Notes: generated from the sequence alone by a model not told the origin. A stretch of DNA of 64,000 nt from Flagellimonas amoyensis (GCF_003058265.1 NZ_QBUK01000015.1:1-64000); one strand, 5' to 3'; counted from the first letter of the stretch, positions 1 to 9,281 are shown. Translations and numbers: made by a program.

Positions 1-150
1 CAATTCCCAGTCCTTGACATCAAAATGGTTCTATTCTTTTCTTACGCTGTCTATTGCAATATGTATATGAACTTCTTTGTTCTAAAACCGAGTTTCAATC
101 TCATTAAATCAATCCTCACTCGGCTTTGACCGCACAACCTGTCGGTTAAG

Positions 151-164
151 CGGCTGCAAATCTA
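151..164 (+). repeat. GGCTGCAAAT repeat, copy 1 (diverged)
   Basis: CGGCTGCAAATCTACA, followed by a T-run and an AAGCTTTTTTTGA block. It is the most diverged of three copies; GCTGCAAAT starts at 153, 280 and 417, a spacing of 127 and 137 bases. Confidence 0.5.
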
Positions 165-271
165 CAACTGTTTTTTAAACCGGCAAGCTTTTTTTGAAAA
201 AAAATATCAAAGCTTTTTCTTGGTCTCAAAACAATCATTTTACAAGAACTTTCCCTTAGAACACCTCGGTG

Positions 272-292
272 TTTTTCGGGCTGCAAATGTAA
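272..292 (+). repeat. GGCTGCAAAT repeat, copy 2
   Basis: A 21-base segment identical to 409-429 (core CGGGCTGCAAATGTAA). Two ATGCTTTTTTTGAT blocks follow at about 294-307 and 313-326. Confidence 0.65.
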
Positions 293-408
293 AATGCTTT
301 TTTTGATTACACAATGCTTTTTTTGATATTTTTTTCTAGCCTTTCCGACTTATCAAAACAGTATGTCAATGAGCTGTTGAACTATCCTAAAAAACAAACC
401 CTTTGTTG

Positions 409-429
409 TTTTTCGGGCTGCAAATGTAA
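409..429 (+). repeat. GGCTGCAAAT repeat, copy 3
   Basis: Exact 21-base copy of 272-292 (core CGGGCTGCAAATGTAA). It is followed by a CAAGTGTTTTTTTTGA block ending near 463. Confidence 0.65.
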
Positions 430-630
430 CACCCTTTCGATAATATACAAGTGTTTTTTTTGACTTTACAGCATATTTACATTCAAATCGCTGAAAACAA
501 AGCCTATAAAAATACAACTTTTTTTAAAACTTCAAAACAACCAAACCTTTCTTATTATATCAAGCCATAAAAACCAATTAAATCCACCTTGTTATATGTG
601 GAATATTCATGTATATATAATATGTAGGTA

Positions 631-660
631 TTGTGGCATCTATACAAGATATTATCTTTG
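631..660 (+). promoter_or_regulatory. thrS promoter
   Basis: TTG at 631-633, 19 bases, then TATCTTTG at 653-660. This matches the Bacteroidota -33/-7 pattern (TTG or TTTG, about 19 bases, TAnnTTTG). Transcription would begin near 666, downstream of an in-frame codon at 633 that could otherwise be taken as the start, which supports starting thrS at 696. Confidence 0.65.
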
Positions 661-695
661 TCCTCTCGAAAGTAAAACTTAGAAGTTTAAACCAC

Positions 696-2636
696 ATGAT
701 AAAGATCACACTACCAGATGGTGCTGTAAAAGAAGTAGAGAAGGGAACTACGCCCATGGACGTTGCCAAAGGTATTAGTGAAGGCTTGGCACGGAATGTT
801 ATTTCTGCCAAATTCAATGATACGACTGTGGAGACCACAACCCCTCTAACGGAAAATGGCTCCCTTACTTTATATACATGGAATGATGATGAAGGAAAAA
901 AAGCTTTCTGGCATTCCACATCGCATGTGGTGGCTCAAGCCTTGGAGGAAATGTACCCCGGTATTAAGCTGACCATTGGACCAGCTATTGACAACGGCTT
1001 TTATTATGATGTAGATTTTGGCGACCAATCCATCTCCGAAAAAGATTTACCCGAAATTGAAAAGAAAGCCTTGGAAATTGCCCGCGGGAAGTTTGATTAT
1101 AAAATGAGGAGCGTTTCCAAAGCGGATGCCCTTAACTATTACAAGAACCAAGGCAATGAATATAAGGTAGAGCTTATTGAAAACTTGGAGGACGGGACCA
1201 TTACCTTTTGTGACCATAGCACCTTTACCGACCTTTGTCGCGGTGGGCATATCCCAAACACTGGCATTATAAAAGCCATTAAGTTGTTGAGCGTTGCCGG
1301 GGCCTATTGGAGGGGGAACGAGAACAACAAGCAGTTGACCCGTGTTTATGGAATTTCCTTCCCAAAACAGAAGGACCTTACCGAATATCTGGAACTTTTG
1401 GAAGAGGCCAAGAAAAGGGACCACAGAAAATTGGGCAAGGAACTGGAACTGTTCACCTTTTCCCAAAAAGTGGGACAAGGTCTTCCTTTATGGTTGCCCA
1501 AAGGCGCCGCCCTTCGGGAACGCTTGGAACAGTTTTTAAAGAAGGCCCAAAAGAAAGCGGGCTATGAAATGGTGGTGACCCCACATATTGGCCAAAAGGA
1601 ACTTTATGTGACTTCCGGGCATTATGCCAAATATGGAGAGGACAGTTTCCAACCGATCCGCACTCCCAAGGAGGACGAAGAGTTTCTACTGAAACCGATG
1701 AACTGTCCACACCACTGCGAGATATACAACAGCAGCCCTTTCAGTTATAAGGACCTGCCCAAGCGCTATGCGGAATTTGGCACAGTATATAGGTACGAAC
1801 AAAGTGGGGAGTTGCATGGTTTGACTCGCGTTAGAGGATTTACTCAAGATGATGCCCACATCTTCTGTACTACGGAACAGTTGAACGATGAGTTCAAAAA
1901 TGTGATCGACCTTACCTTATATGTATTGAACTCTTTGGGCTTCAATAATTTTACGGCCCAGGTATCCGTACGTGACCTGGACAACCCAGAGAAATATATA
2001 GGTAATACGGAAGATTGGGAAAAAGCGGAACAGGCCATCATCAATGCCGCAGAGGAAAAAGGCCTGAACTATGTGGTGGAAAGTGGCGAGGCCGCTTTTT
2101 ATGGTCCGAAACTGGACTTTATGGTAAAGGATGCCCTCGGCAGGAACTGGCAGCTGGGCACTATCCAAGTGGACTACAACCTCCCCAAGCGATTTGATCT
2201 TACCTATAAAGGTAGCGACAATGAACTCCACCGTCCCGTGATGATACACAGGGCGCCCTTTGGAAGCATGGAACGTTTTGTGGCCCTGCTATTGGAACAC
2301 ACTGGGGGCAACTTCCCGTTATGGCTGATTCCGATACAGGCTATTATACTGCCCGTCAGTGAGAAACACGAAAAATATGCTGAAAAAGTTTTGAATTCAT
2401 TGGAAAATCACGAAATTCGCGCGCTCATTGATAAGAGGAACGAGACCGTAGGAAAAAAAATCCGTGAGACCGAACTCAAGAAAATCCCCTTCATGCTCAT
2501 CGTTGGTGAACAGGAAGAAGCATCCGGAACCCTTTCAGTAAGAAGGCACGGCGGCGAGGATTTGGGCAGTTTGAGCTTAGATGCATTTTCCGACTTGGTA
2601 ACTACTGAAATAAATAGTACCTTAAAGTCGTTCTAA
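696..2636 (+). CDS. thrS: Threonyl-tRNA synthetase
   Basis: Charges tRNA-Thr with threonine in the cytoplasm. The 646-residue product has the normal full length: an N-terminal TGS domain (about 1-62), an editing domain with HSTSH and a later CDH/GGH pair, a class II catalytic core with the zinc-binding MNCPHHC segment, and a C-terminal anticodon-binding domain (about 545-646). I chose ATG 696 (MIKITLPDG) because the family starts there and the promoter at 631-660 lies over the upstream extension. It heads a plus-strand run with infC, rpmI and rplT, so translation genes are probably co-transcribed. Confidence 0.97.
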   Translation: MIKITLPDGAVKEVEKGTTPMDVAKGISEGLARNVISAKFNDTTVETTTPLTENGSLTLYTWNDDEGKKAFWHSTSHVVAQALEEMYPGIKLTIGPAIDNGFYYDVDFGDQSISEKDLPEIEKKALEIARGKFDYKMRSVSKADALNYYKNQGNEYKVELIENLEDGTITFCDHSTFTDLCRGGHIPNTGIIKAIKLLSVAGAYWRGNENNKQLTRVYGISFPKQKDLTEYLELLEEAKKRDHRKLGKELELFTFSQKVGQGLPLWLPKGAALRERLEQFLKKAQKKAGYEMVVTPHIGQKELYVTSGHYAKYGEDSFQPIRTPKEDEEFLLKPMNCPHHCEIYNSSPFSYKDLPKRYAEFGTVYRYEQSGELHGLTRVRGFTQDDAHIFCTTEQLNDEFKNVIDLTLYVLNSLGFNNFTAQVSVRDLDNPEKYIGNTEDWEKAEQAIINAAEEKGLNYVVESGEAAFYGPKLDFMVKDALGRNWQLGTIQVDYNLPKRFDLTYKGSDNELHRPVMIHRAPFGSMERFVALLLEHTGGNFPLWLIPIQAIILPVSEKHEKYAEKVLNSLENHEIRALIDKRNETVGKKIRETELKKIPFMLIVGEQEEASGTLSVRRHGGEDLGSLSLDAFSDLVTTEINSTLKSF

Positions 2637-2666
2637 AAAATTAAGTTTAACTAAAAAGTACACGTC

Positions 2667-3224
2667 ATAGCAATACGAAGAAGATTTAAGCCCCAACCCA
2701 GGAGGGAAAACAAGAACCCTCACAATATCAATGAAAAGATTACCGCTCCAGAAGTGAGGCTTGTTGGAGACAATGTGGAAATCGGGGTATATCCCATTTC
2801 CAAAGCAAGGGAAAAGGCCAGTGAACTGGAATTGGATCTGGTGGAGATTTCACCAAACGCCAATCCGCCCGTCTGCAAGATCATAGACTACAAAAAGTTC
2901 CTCTATGAGCAAAAGAAACGGGACAAGGTATTGAAGGCGAAGGCAACCAAGGTTGTCATCAAGGAAATACGGTTTGGACCGCAAACGGACGACCACGATT
3001 ATGAGTTCAAGAAGCGACATGCCGAAAAATTCCTAAAAGACGGCGCCAAACTGAAAGCCTACGTCTTTTTCAAAGGCCGTTCCATCGTCTATAAGGACCA
3101 AGGCGAGATATTGTTGTTAAAATTGGCACAGGAGCTGGAAGAATTCGGAAAAGTGGAACAGATGCCAAAGTTGGAGGGTAAACGAATGACCATGTTCCTT
3201 GCCCCAAAAACATCGAAAAAATAG
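2667..3224 (+). CDS. infC: Translation initiation factor IF-3 (non-ATG start)
   Basis: Binds the 30S subunit and checks start-codon selection. The first usual start codon, GTG 2754, would drop about 29 conserved residues. The frame is open from 2655 and encodes an N-terminus beginning ATA-GCA-ATA-CGA-AGA-AGA (IAIRRR), running on through [15 protein letters not shown], so ATA at 2667 is the likely start and gives 185 residues. Rare start codons are known for infC, where they allow IF-3 to limit its own synthesis. Both the N domain ([10 protein letters not shown]) and the C domain (FFKGRSI) are present. It lies between thrS and rpmI. The gene is certain; the exact start is likely. Confidence 0.9.
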   Translation: MAIRRRFKPQPRRENKNPHNINEKITAPEVRLVGDNVEIGVYPISKAREKASELELDLVEISPNANPPVCKIIDYKKFLYEQKKRDKVLKAKATKVVIKEIRFGPQTDDHDYEFKKRHAEKFLKDGAKLKAYVFFKGRSIVYKDQGEILLLKLAQELEEFGKVEQMPKLEGKRMTMFLAPKTSKK

Positions 3225-3275
3225 AACAAACTGAACTTTGTTCAGCAAAAATAAGCGGAGTTAAATACTAGGAAA

Positions 3276-3473
3276 ATGCCTAAGATGAAAACAAAATCCA
3301 GTGCCAAGAAGCGTTTTAAGCTGACAGGTTCTGGTAAAATCAAGAGAAAGCACGCTTTCAAGAGTCACATCCTGACAAAAAAATCGAAGAAGCGTAAGCT
3401 AAAGCTGACTCATTCCACATTGGTTCACCCATCGGATGAGAACAGCGTAATGGAACAATTGCGATTAAAATAG
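3276..3473 (+). CDS. rpmI: 50S ribosomal protein L35
   Basis: Small basic protein of the large ribosomal subunit, 65 residues, the normal length. It begins [14 protein letters not shown] and has the typical [11 protein letters not shown] core. It follows infC by about 50 bases and precedes rplT, the widespread infC-rpmI-rplT order. In other bacteria this operon is repressed by L20 or modulated by IF-3. Confidence 0.97.
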   Translation: MPKMKTKSSAKKRFKLTGSGKIKRKHAFKSHILTKKSKKRKLKLTHSTLVHPSDENSVMEQLRLK

Positions 3474-3564
3474 TTGTTCCACCGGTACATTTATTTATTA
3501 ACCCTGGAGTTGGGCCAATCAAGTTCCCGTATTCGGGACGCCTGCTACAAAAAAATGAAACATT

Positions 3565-3909
3565 ATGCCAAGATCAGTAAACTCAGTTGCTTCACGCGCT
3601 AGAAGAAAAAAAGTGATGAAGCAAGCCAAAGGTTACTTCGGAAGACGTAAAAACGTTTGGACAGTAGCCAAAAACGCGGTAGAAAAAGCAATGCTTTATG
3701 CTTACCGTGACAGAAAGACCAAAAAACGCAATTTCCGTTCCCTATGGATCACCCGTATCAATGCAGGTGCCAGATTGCACGGAATGTCTTACTCTCAATT
3801 TATGGGGAAAGTAAAATCCAACGGAATAGAACTGAACAGGAAAGTTCTTGCGGATTTGGCCATGAACCATCCAGATGCCTTCAAGGCCATCGTTGAAAGA
3901 GTAAAGTAA
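3565..3909 (+). CDS. rplT: 50S ribosomal protein L20
   Basis: Early-assembly 23S rRNA-binding protein of the large subunit, 114 residues, complete, starting [16 protein letters not shown]. The basic N-terminal extension and the globular C-terminal half (GVKSNG-like segment, [12 protein letters not shown]) are both present. It is the last gene of the thrS-infC-rpmI-rplT unit and is followed by an intrinsic terminator at 3941. The 91-base spacer before it contains a small hairpin (3525-3538) that could matter for L20 autoregulation, but this is not shown. Confidence 0.97.
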   Translation: MPRSVNSVASRARRKKVMKQAKGYFGRRKNVWTVAKNAVEKAMLYAYRDRKTKKRNFRSLWITRINAGARLHGMSYSQFMGKVKSNGIELNRKVLADLAMNHPDAFKAIVERVK

Positions 3910-3940
3910 AGGTTAAATATAAACTTACCCCGCTTATTGA

Positions 3941-3967
3941 GATCCCGCCTTGTGCGGGATCTTTTAT
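3941..3967 (+). terminator. Intrinsic terminator after rplT
   Basis: GATCCCGC (3941-3948) pairs with GCGGGATC (3954-3961) across a 5-base loop, followed by TTTTATTTT. Confidence 0.85.
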
Positions 3968-3999
3968 TTTATATGATTCAAACCATATTAAAAAAGTAT

Positions 4000-5580
4000 T
4001 CAATACGACCACCTCACTTCTTTAAGAGGTGTATTCATCCAATACCCCTGAATTGAATCCTTAATTTCAATAGGTGTTGAGCTTTGAAATAATGGTTTAT
4101 TTTGATCCATATAAAAACCAACAGAATCATTATTTGAACCAAGGATTATTTTTTGGGTAAAGAACTCCCTGAATTGCTCGTATTCTTTTTTATCCGAATA
4201 ACCCAATATATTGCCATGAACATCCTTTAGTCCTTTTATTTTGAAAACAACCTCTTTAAGATCTGACTTTTGAATTGCATCCTGAGCAGCACCATAAAAC
4301 AGTTGCTCATCTCTTTCTGATTCAAACAAAGGCCGGAGCAAAACTTTGTTCGCCTCTCCATGGCCTGTCAACACCTTAAAAGGAATATCACGTTCCCTAA
4401 AAAACAGTTTATAATGATTGGAATCCTTGGCAGATGCCATATCCAAAGTGTTATTAAATTCCAACCATGCCACCTTGTTGTTTGGGTCAATACGAATATT
4501 ATCCAACATAAAGACAGGAGGTAATCTTACCGTGAAACCATTGCCAAACGATAGGTAATTCAGATACATTTTACTCTTATATGGCCTATATTCCGAATGA
4601 ATCTGAAAAATCATATCGGATTCGTTCAAATCAAAATTGCCCGCTTCAGTTTTCAAATCTGGCATCTGATATGCAATATAATCCAACCCGTAAATTGCAA
4701 AATCATGCTTTGAAATTACAATTTGACCCTGCACTTTCGTTTTATCCTCAATAGTTTCAAAGTTTATCCGGTACAACCATTCCCCATCTAGATAAGCATC
4801 TTTACCCATAGAAAATTGGTGGTTCCTGACAAAATCCCTTTTCATTTTATAAATGAACGAATATGAATCATAGTTGTAGTTCCTTATGGCATCATGTACT
4901 CTTAAGATAATCAACTCATTTCCATTGTAGGAAGGAAGATACCCGCTTTTTACAATCTTATTTTGATGCTCATAATCATAGGACATACTAGAAATACTAT
5001 CCCTTGGAAAGTCTTGATTCTTGACCAAATAATATATTTTAAAATCAGTGGTCTTCTGATCCTTTTTATTAAACCCTTTGTCCTGTATTTCCACAATAGA
5101 CTCATTAAGGTTAACATACTTCAGACTATCTTGCTGATAATCTCGATAATATCCAACAACCGAAAATGGCTCGGTTGGAAAATTTTCCGGTATACCCCTA
5201 ATCGCTTTTTTTACTATTCTTTTTGCAAGAGTATTATCCGTGTAGCTTATTACAGTGGCCCCTTCCAATTGGATGGTTTTGGGCATAACATATATGTAGT
5301 TAATACGGTCTTCAAATAAAGTGTCCAATGAGATTGCAATAGATTCATAACCAATGGATGAAATCACCAATTCATCATATTGGTTCTTTAATGCTATGGG
5401 TATTCTAAAACTACCATCTTCATTGGAGATTACCCCTTGGGTAGATCCTTTTATAATAATACTGGCAAAAACCACGGGATTATTGGAAATCGAATCTAAT
5501 AAACGTCCGGTTACGAATTGCTGGGAATATAACCCGGATAGGCTTGGAAGTAGAATAAGGAATATAATCAATCCTCTCAT
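4000..5580 (-). CDS. Exported CarboxypepD_reg-like domain protein
   Basis: Function unknown. The 526-residue product starts with a signal peptide (RGLIIFLILLPSLSGLYS-Q), so it is exported. Residues about 22-105 form a carboxypeptidase-regulatory-like beta-sandwich (VTGRLLDSISNNPVVFASI, followed by NEDGSFRI and ISSIGYE), the fold found at the N-terminus of many Bacteroidota surface proteins. The rest is a beta-rich region I cannot assign. It is a single gene, convergent with rplT. Its coding sequence looks more AT-rich than its neighbours, which may indicate a different history. Confidence 0.8.
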   Translation of the reverse strand: MRGLIIFLILLPSLSGLYSQQFVTGRLLDSISNNPVVFASIIIKGSTQGVISNEDGSFRIPIALKNQYDELVISSIGYESIAISLDTLFEDRINYIYVMPKTIQLEGATVISYTDNTLAKRIVKKAIRGIPENFPTEPFSVVGYYRDYQQDSLKYVNLNESIVEIQDKGFNKKDQKTTDFKIYYLVKNQDFPRDSISSMSYDYEHQNKIVKSGYLPSYNGNELIILRVHDAIRNYNYDSYSFIYKMKRDFVRNHQFSMGKDAYLDGEWLYRINFETIEDKTKVQGQIVISKHDFAIYGLDYIAYQMPDLKTEAGNFDLNESDMIFQIHSEYRPYKSKMYLNYLSFGNGFTVRLPPVFMLDNIRIDPNNKVAWLEFNNTLDMASAKDSNHYKLFFRERDIPFKVLTGHGEANKVLLRPLFESERDEQLFYGAAQDAIQKSDLKEVVFKIKGLKDVHGNILGYSDKKEYEQFREFFTQKIILGSNNDSVGFYMDQNKPLFQSSTPIEIKDSIQGYWMNTPLKEVRWSY

Positions 5581-5695
5581 GTCTCACTTTTTATAAAACA
5601 ATGCGTGACCAGGAATGCCCATCAAACATTTTATTCTTTTATCATGTATTGGCAATCTACCAATATTCTTATCCAAAATACTATAAATCTACAGA

Positions 5696-6118
5696 TTAAA
5701 CGCCTAAAACCGTGACAACCAACTTCCTTCCCGAAGCATGGTTCCGGTGTTCACAAAGATAGATGCCCTGCCAAATGCCCAAGTTCAAACGTCCTCTGGT
5801 TATAGGTATCTGTACCGAAGCCCCCATCAGAGATGCTTTGATATGTGCGGGCATATCGTCCGGTCCCTCATAATTGTGTATATAATAAGGTGCATTTTCG
5901 GGCACCATTGTATTGATATGGCTCTCAAAATCGGTCCGCACCGTAGGGTCGGCATTCTCATTGATGGTCAAACTGGCCGAAGTATGCTTGATGAACACCT
6001 GCAACATTCCCATTTCAACTCTCTTGATTTCGGGAAGGGCATTCAAAATGGTATCCGTGATCAAATGAAACCCCCTGGAATAGGAGCGCAATTGTATTTC
6101 TTTCTGGTAAAAGTCCAT
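5696..6118 (-). CDS. YjbQ/UPF0047 family protein
   Basis: Belongs to the YjbQ (UPF0047) family, some members of which show weak thiamine-phosphate synthase activity; the physiological role is not settled. The 140-residue product carries the family motifs HTSASLTINENAD, a GRLNLGIWQGI segment and a C-terminal EHRNHASGRK. I start at ATG 6118 (MDFYQKEIQLRSY), where the family begins, rather than at an upstream codon at 6163 that adds 15 unconserved residues. It is divergent from the HAD hydrolase gene. Confidence 0.85.
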   Translation of the reverse strand: MDFYQKEIQLRSYSRGFHLITDTILNALPEIKRVEMGMLQVFIKHTSASLTINENADPTVRTDFESHINTMVPENAPYYIHNYEGPDDMPAHIKASLMGASVQIPITRGRLNLGIWQGIYLCEHRNHASGRKLVVTVLGV

Positions 6119-6193
6119 GGACAAACAATTCTTTCCCAACGAAATTAATATAAAGTTTACCAAAAGTGGTCCTGCCGTTCCCTGAATAAGGAA

Positions 6194-6201
6194 TACCTTT
6201 G
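6194..6201 (+). promoter_or_regulatory. Probable -7 box for the HAD hydrolase gene
   Basis: TACCTTTG matches TAnnTTTG, 19 bases before the ATG at 6220. No clear -33 element is visible, so support is moderate. Confidence 0.4.
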
Positions 6202-6219
6202 CAGCTTAATTTCTTGAAA

Positions 6220-7011
6220 ATGGATTTATCGCAGATCAAAATGGTGGTGACCGACATGGATGGTACCTTGTTGAACTCCAAACATGAAGTAAGCCCCAGA
6301 TTTTTTGAAATTTTTGAAGAACTCAAGAAAAAGGACATCATTTTCGTGGCCGCCAGTGGTAGGCAGTACAATAGTATGGTGGATAAATTGCAACCCATCA
6401 AAAATGATATTATTGTAATTGCCGAAAATGGTGCCCTCATCAAACAGCAGGACAAAGTCCTGTTGACCACGCCCATCAACAAGGAAGAAGTGGGTCGTAT
6501 CCTCGACATTGTAAGGCCGCTCAAGGATGTACACCCGGTGCTCTGCGGACAATACAATGCTTATGCCAACGACGCTTCCGATGCCTTCTTGACCATGCTA
6601 CGCGAGTACTATTCCGAATTTGACATTGTCAAGGACCAGACTGCAGTGGAGGCCGAAGTGCTCAAAATAGCCATTTATCATTTTGAGGATTCCGAAAAAT
6701 ACATCTATCCTACCGTAAAGCAACTGGAGGACCACCTCAAGGTAAAGGTGTCCGGAGCCAATTGGGTGGATGTTTCGCACAAGAACGCACACAAGGGCTT
6801 TGCACTTCAGAAGGTCATGGACCAACACCAGATTGCAGCGAACCAGGTCATGGTCTTCGGGGATTACAACAACGACCTTGAAATGATGCAGCTCTCCAAT
6901 TATAGTTTTGCGATGGCCAATGCCCATCCCAATGTCAAAAAGGTGGCCAAATACGAAACCGTGAGCAATAACGAGTTCGGGGTGGAGCGGGTGTTGGAAA
7001 AACTACTATAA
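6220..7011 (+). CDS. Cof-type HAD-IIB family phosphatase
   Basis: Haloacid dehalogenase superfamily phosphatase of the Cof type, probably acting on sugar phosphates or similar small metabolites; the substrate cannot be read from sequence. Motif I is DMDGTLLNS near the N-terminus with the nucleophile and acid-base aspartates, motif II is the Ser of VAASGRQY, and motif IV is the GDYNNDLEMM segment near the C-terminus. Length 263 residues is typical. ATG 6220 (MDLSQIKMV) is preferred to a TTG at 6199. Cytoplasmic. Confidence 0.85.
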   Translation: MDLSQIKMVVTDMDGTLLNSKHEVSPRFFEIFEELKKKDIIFVAASGRQYNSMVDKLQPIKNDIIVIAENGALIKQQDKVLLTTPINKEEVGRILDIVRPLKDVHPVLCGQYNAYANDASDAFLTMLREYYSEFDIVKDQTAVEAEVLKIAIYHFEDSEKYIYPTVKQLEDHLKVKVSGANWVDVSHKNAHKGFALQKVMDQHQIAANQVMVFGDYNNDLEMMQLSNYSFAMANAHPNVKKVAKYETVSNNEFGVERVLEKLL

Positions 7012-7092
7012 AACTTTTCTATTTACCTAGCTTGCAATAAGTTGCTTTGGTAAAATTTGTATCTTCAAGGACATTCAACCAAAAGCAACGAT

Positions 7093-7980
7093 ATGGCACC
7101 CTTAAAAAAAGAAGATATCAAACAAGAGGTCTTTGACCTATATGATGATTATGCCCACAACAAGTTGGACCGGAGGGAATTTATGGAAAAACTCTCCGTG
7201 TATGCCGTAGGAGGCATCACCATGGGCTCCCTGTTGAGTTTTATGATGCCCAACTATGTGGATACACTGTTGGTTCCACCCAATGACCCTAGGCTCGATT
7301 CCGAATTTATCACGTACGATTCTCCAAAGGGTGGCGGCGAGATCCGTGGATTGCTATCCAAACCCAAAGATGCCACGGGCAAACTGGGCGGTATCGTTGT
7401 GGTACATGAAAATCGGGGACTCAATCCTTATATAGAAGATGTTGGACGAAGGGCCGCACTGGCCGGGTTCATTTCCTTGGCCCCAGATGCCCTGACACCC
7501 CTTGGCGGATATCCCGGCAATGATGACGATGGAAGGACATTGCAACGCCAACGGGACCGCGACGAAATGTTGGAAGACTTCATCGCTGCCTTCAATTACC
7601 TCAAAAACCATAAAGATTGTAATGGAAAAGTCGGTGTGGTCGGTTTCTGTTTTGGTGGATGGATTTCCAATATGATGGCCGTAAAGCTTCCAGACCTTGC
7701 AGCTGCCGTTCCCTTTTATGGAGGTCAGCCCGCCGAGGATGAAGTAGCCCAGATCAATGCCCCTTTATTGATCCATTATGCCGGATTGGATGAACGTGTG
7801 AATGCTGGATGGGAAGCATATGAAACAAAATTGAAGGAACTGGGAAAAGCATATGAGGCCCATTTTTATCCCGAGGTGAACCATGGGTTCCACAACAATA
7901 CGACCCCTCGCTTTGATCAAGCTGCCGCAGACTTGGCATGGGAGCGGACCATTGCCTTTTTCAAGGAAAAGTTGAGCTAG
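7093..7980 (+). CDS. Dienelactone hydrolase family protein, possible Tat export
   Basis: Alpha/beta hydrolase of the dienelactone hydrolase family. The nucleophile elbow is GFCFGG (Cys), the acid lies in AGLDERV and the histidine in NHGFHN, so the Cys-Asp-His triad is complete. The product has 295 residues. The N-terminus contains DRREFMEKLSVYAVGGITMGSL, with a twin arginine, Phe and Lys followed by a hydrophobic stretch, which resembles a Tat signal. ATG 7093 is chosen over a TTG at 7057. The stop codon overlaps the stop of the convergent gene at 7977 by 4 bases (CTAG). The natural substrate is unknown. Confidence 0.85.
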   Translation: MAPLKKEDIKQEVFDLYDDYAHNKLDRREFMEKLSVYAVGGITMGSLLSFMMPNYVDTLLVPPNDPRLDSEFITYDSPKGGGEIRGLLSKPKDATGKLGGIVVVHENRGLNPYIEDVGRRAALAGFISLAPDALTPLGGYPGNDDDGRTLQRQRDRDEMLEDFIAAFNYLKNHKDCNGKVGVVGFCFGGWISNMMAVKLPDLAAAVPFYGGQPAEDEVAQINAPLLIHYAGLDERVNAGWEAYETKLKELGKAYEAHFYPEVNHGFHNNTTPRFDQAAADLAWERTIAFFKEKLS

Positions 7981-9281
7981 GTCTTTTGCTTTTTCTTTCG
8001 GGCGGCAGGGAAAAGCACATTGTTCAAAATCAAACGGTACCCCGGCGAAGTAGGATGCAGCTCCAATTCCGTTTTGGGGTCCCCTACCCTATGTTGGTAA
8101 TCTTCTGGGTCGTGTCCCCCATAAAAAGTAAAGAAACCCTTGCCCTTGATGCCATGGATGTATCGGGCCTCCCCATTGATCTTGTTCTCTCCCAGAACCA
8201 TCACGGTAGGCTTTATCTCGTTTCTCGTGAAAGCTGTGGTCTGTCCCATAAACCCTTTCACCAAACTGGTATGGTTCTGTGTCAGCATGGTGGGCACGGG
8301 ATCCCATTTGGCCGAAAACTCCATCAAAGAAAAATAATCGGACTCCTTGGGCACATTTCCACGTTTCACGGTCATGTCGATGGATGAAAACTCGTATTTC
8401 AGGGGGTTTCGTTCCAAGATAAAATTGGTAAAGGCAAAAGTGTTGCCATAATCCAGCCTCGCCTGATAGTTGGCATCCGAAGGGTCGCCATCGAACATGG
8501 GTTCGCAGATGTCCACATTTTCCGCCGCCAAAGCAATATCAAAGCTATCCGTTGCCGAACACATGGCAAACATGAAACCGCCACCGATTACGTAGTTCCG
8601 TATTTTGAGGGCCACTGCCAATTTCTCATCGGAAACTTTTGCATAGCCCAATTCCCGCGCCAATTCCTCGGCTTGTTCCTTGGCTTCAATATACCACGGA
8701 ACCGATCTATACGCCCCATAGAACCTGCCGTATTGCCCGGTAAAATCCTCATGGTGCAAATGCAACCAATCGTACAATGCCAATTTATCGCCCAACACCT
8801 CTTCATCATAGATGGTCACATAGGGAATCTCGGCGTAGGTGAGCACCATGGTCACCGCATCGTCCCACGGCTGATTTTCCTTGGGGGAATACACCGCAAT
8901 TTTGGGCGCCTTTTCCAAAACGACCGCATCTTGGTTCTGGGACGGACTGCTGATCTCGTCCAAGATCTGTTCGGCCTGTCCGTCAGTAAGTATTTCAAAA
9001 GAAACCCCACGGATTTGACATTCCTTTCGAATGGCATCCCCATCGGGCAATAAAAAAGAGCCTCCACGGTAGTTGAGCAACCATTGTACCTTTTGCTGTT
9101 TGGAAAGCACCCAATAGGTAATCCCGTAAGCCTTCAAATGGTTTTCCTGGCCTTCGGCATCCATGGGGATAAGGATAACTGAAGCAAAAGATTGTAATGA
9201 AAATAAAAGAATTAGAAAAAGTAGACCTCTCGACTGCGCTCGAGGTGACAGAAAAGTAGTTTTTTTAAAACGGCACGTCAT
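7977..9281 (-). CDS. Secreted protein of the family often labelled 'asparagine synthetase B'
   Basis: A family conserved in Flavobacteriia and commonly labelled asparagine synthetase B, but I see neither a glutaminase domain nor a PP-loop, so that name should not be trusted and the function is unknown. The body begins ASVILIPMDAEGQ after a hydrophobic signal segment (LLFLILLFSLQSF) and includes GGGFMFAMCSATDSFD and a C-terminal FTFYGGHDPEDYQHRVGD. The start is awkward. A palindromic repeat at 9225-9246 lies in frame just before the hydrophobic core, and the nearest ATG codons (9281, 9287 and further up) lie inside the 3' end of dnaB. I use 9281, giving 434 residues. Confidence 0.75.
   Translation of the reverse strand: MTCRFKKTTFLSPRAQSRGLLFLILLFSLQSFASVILIPMDAEGQENHLKAYGITYWVLSKQQKVQWLLNYRGGSFLLPDGDAIRKECQIRGVSFEILTDGQAEQILDEISSPSQNQDAVVLEKAPKIAVYSPKENQPWDDAVTMVLTYAEIPYVTIYDEEVLGDKLALYDWLHLHHEDFTGQYGRFYGAYRSVPWYIEAKEQAEELARELGYAKVSDEKLAVALKIRNYVIGGGFMFAMCSATDSFDIALAAENVDICEPMFDGDPSDANYQARLDYGNTFAFTNFILERNPLKYEFSSIDMTVKRGNVPKESDYFSLMEFSAKWDPVPTMLTQNHTSLVKGFMGQTTAFTRNEIKPTVMVLGENKINGEARYIHGIKGKGFFTFYGGHDPEDYQHRVGDPKTELELHPTSPGYRLILNNVLFPAARKKKQKT
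9225..9246. repeat. Dispersed palindrome CTCGACTGCGCTCGAG
   Basis: A 22-base imperfect palindrome with arms TCGA/ACCTC and TCGAGGT around CTGCGC. Elements with this CTCGA-CTGCG-CTCGAG core are, to my knowledge, dispersed in many Bacteroidota genomes, usually between genes. Here it lies between dnaB and its downstream neighbour and is read in frame (SPRAQSRG) in the presumed signal-peptide region. Confidence 0.65.

Larger units (their letters stand above)
1..630. other. Non-coding region with degenerate repeats
   Basis: I find no convincing reading frame here. The stretch is rich in T-runs and carries three copies of a GGCTGCAAAT-type unit, each followed by one or two CTTTTTTTGA-like blocks. 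A second loose repeat pairs a segment near 58-80 (AATATGTATATGAACTT) with one near 360-380 (CAGTATGTCAATGAGCT). From memory, similar sequence lies downstream of rRNA operons in Flavobacteriaceae, so an rRNA operon may end just left of the window; that is an inference. Confidence 0.5.

Noticed and set aside
578..919. A minus-strand frame of 113 codons over the thrS start
   Set aside because: It lies over the conserved thrS N-terminus and its promoter and has no family features.
7977..9281. A true asparagine synthetase
   Set aside because: Although the family is often given that name, no glutamine amidotransferase Cys2 start or SGGLDS-type PP-loop is present.
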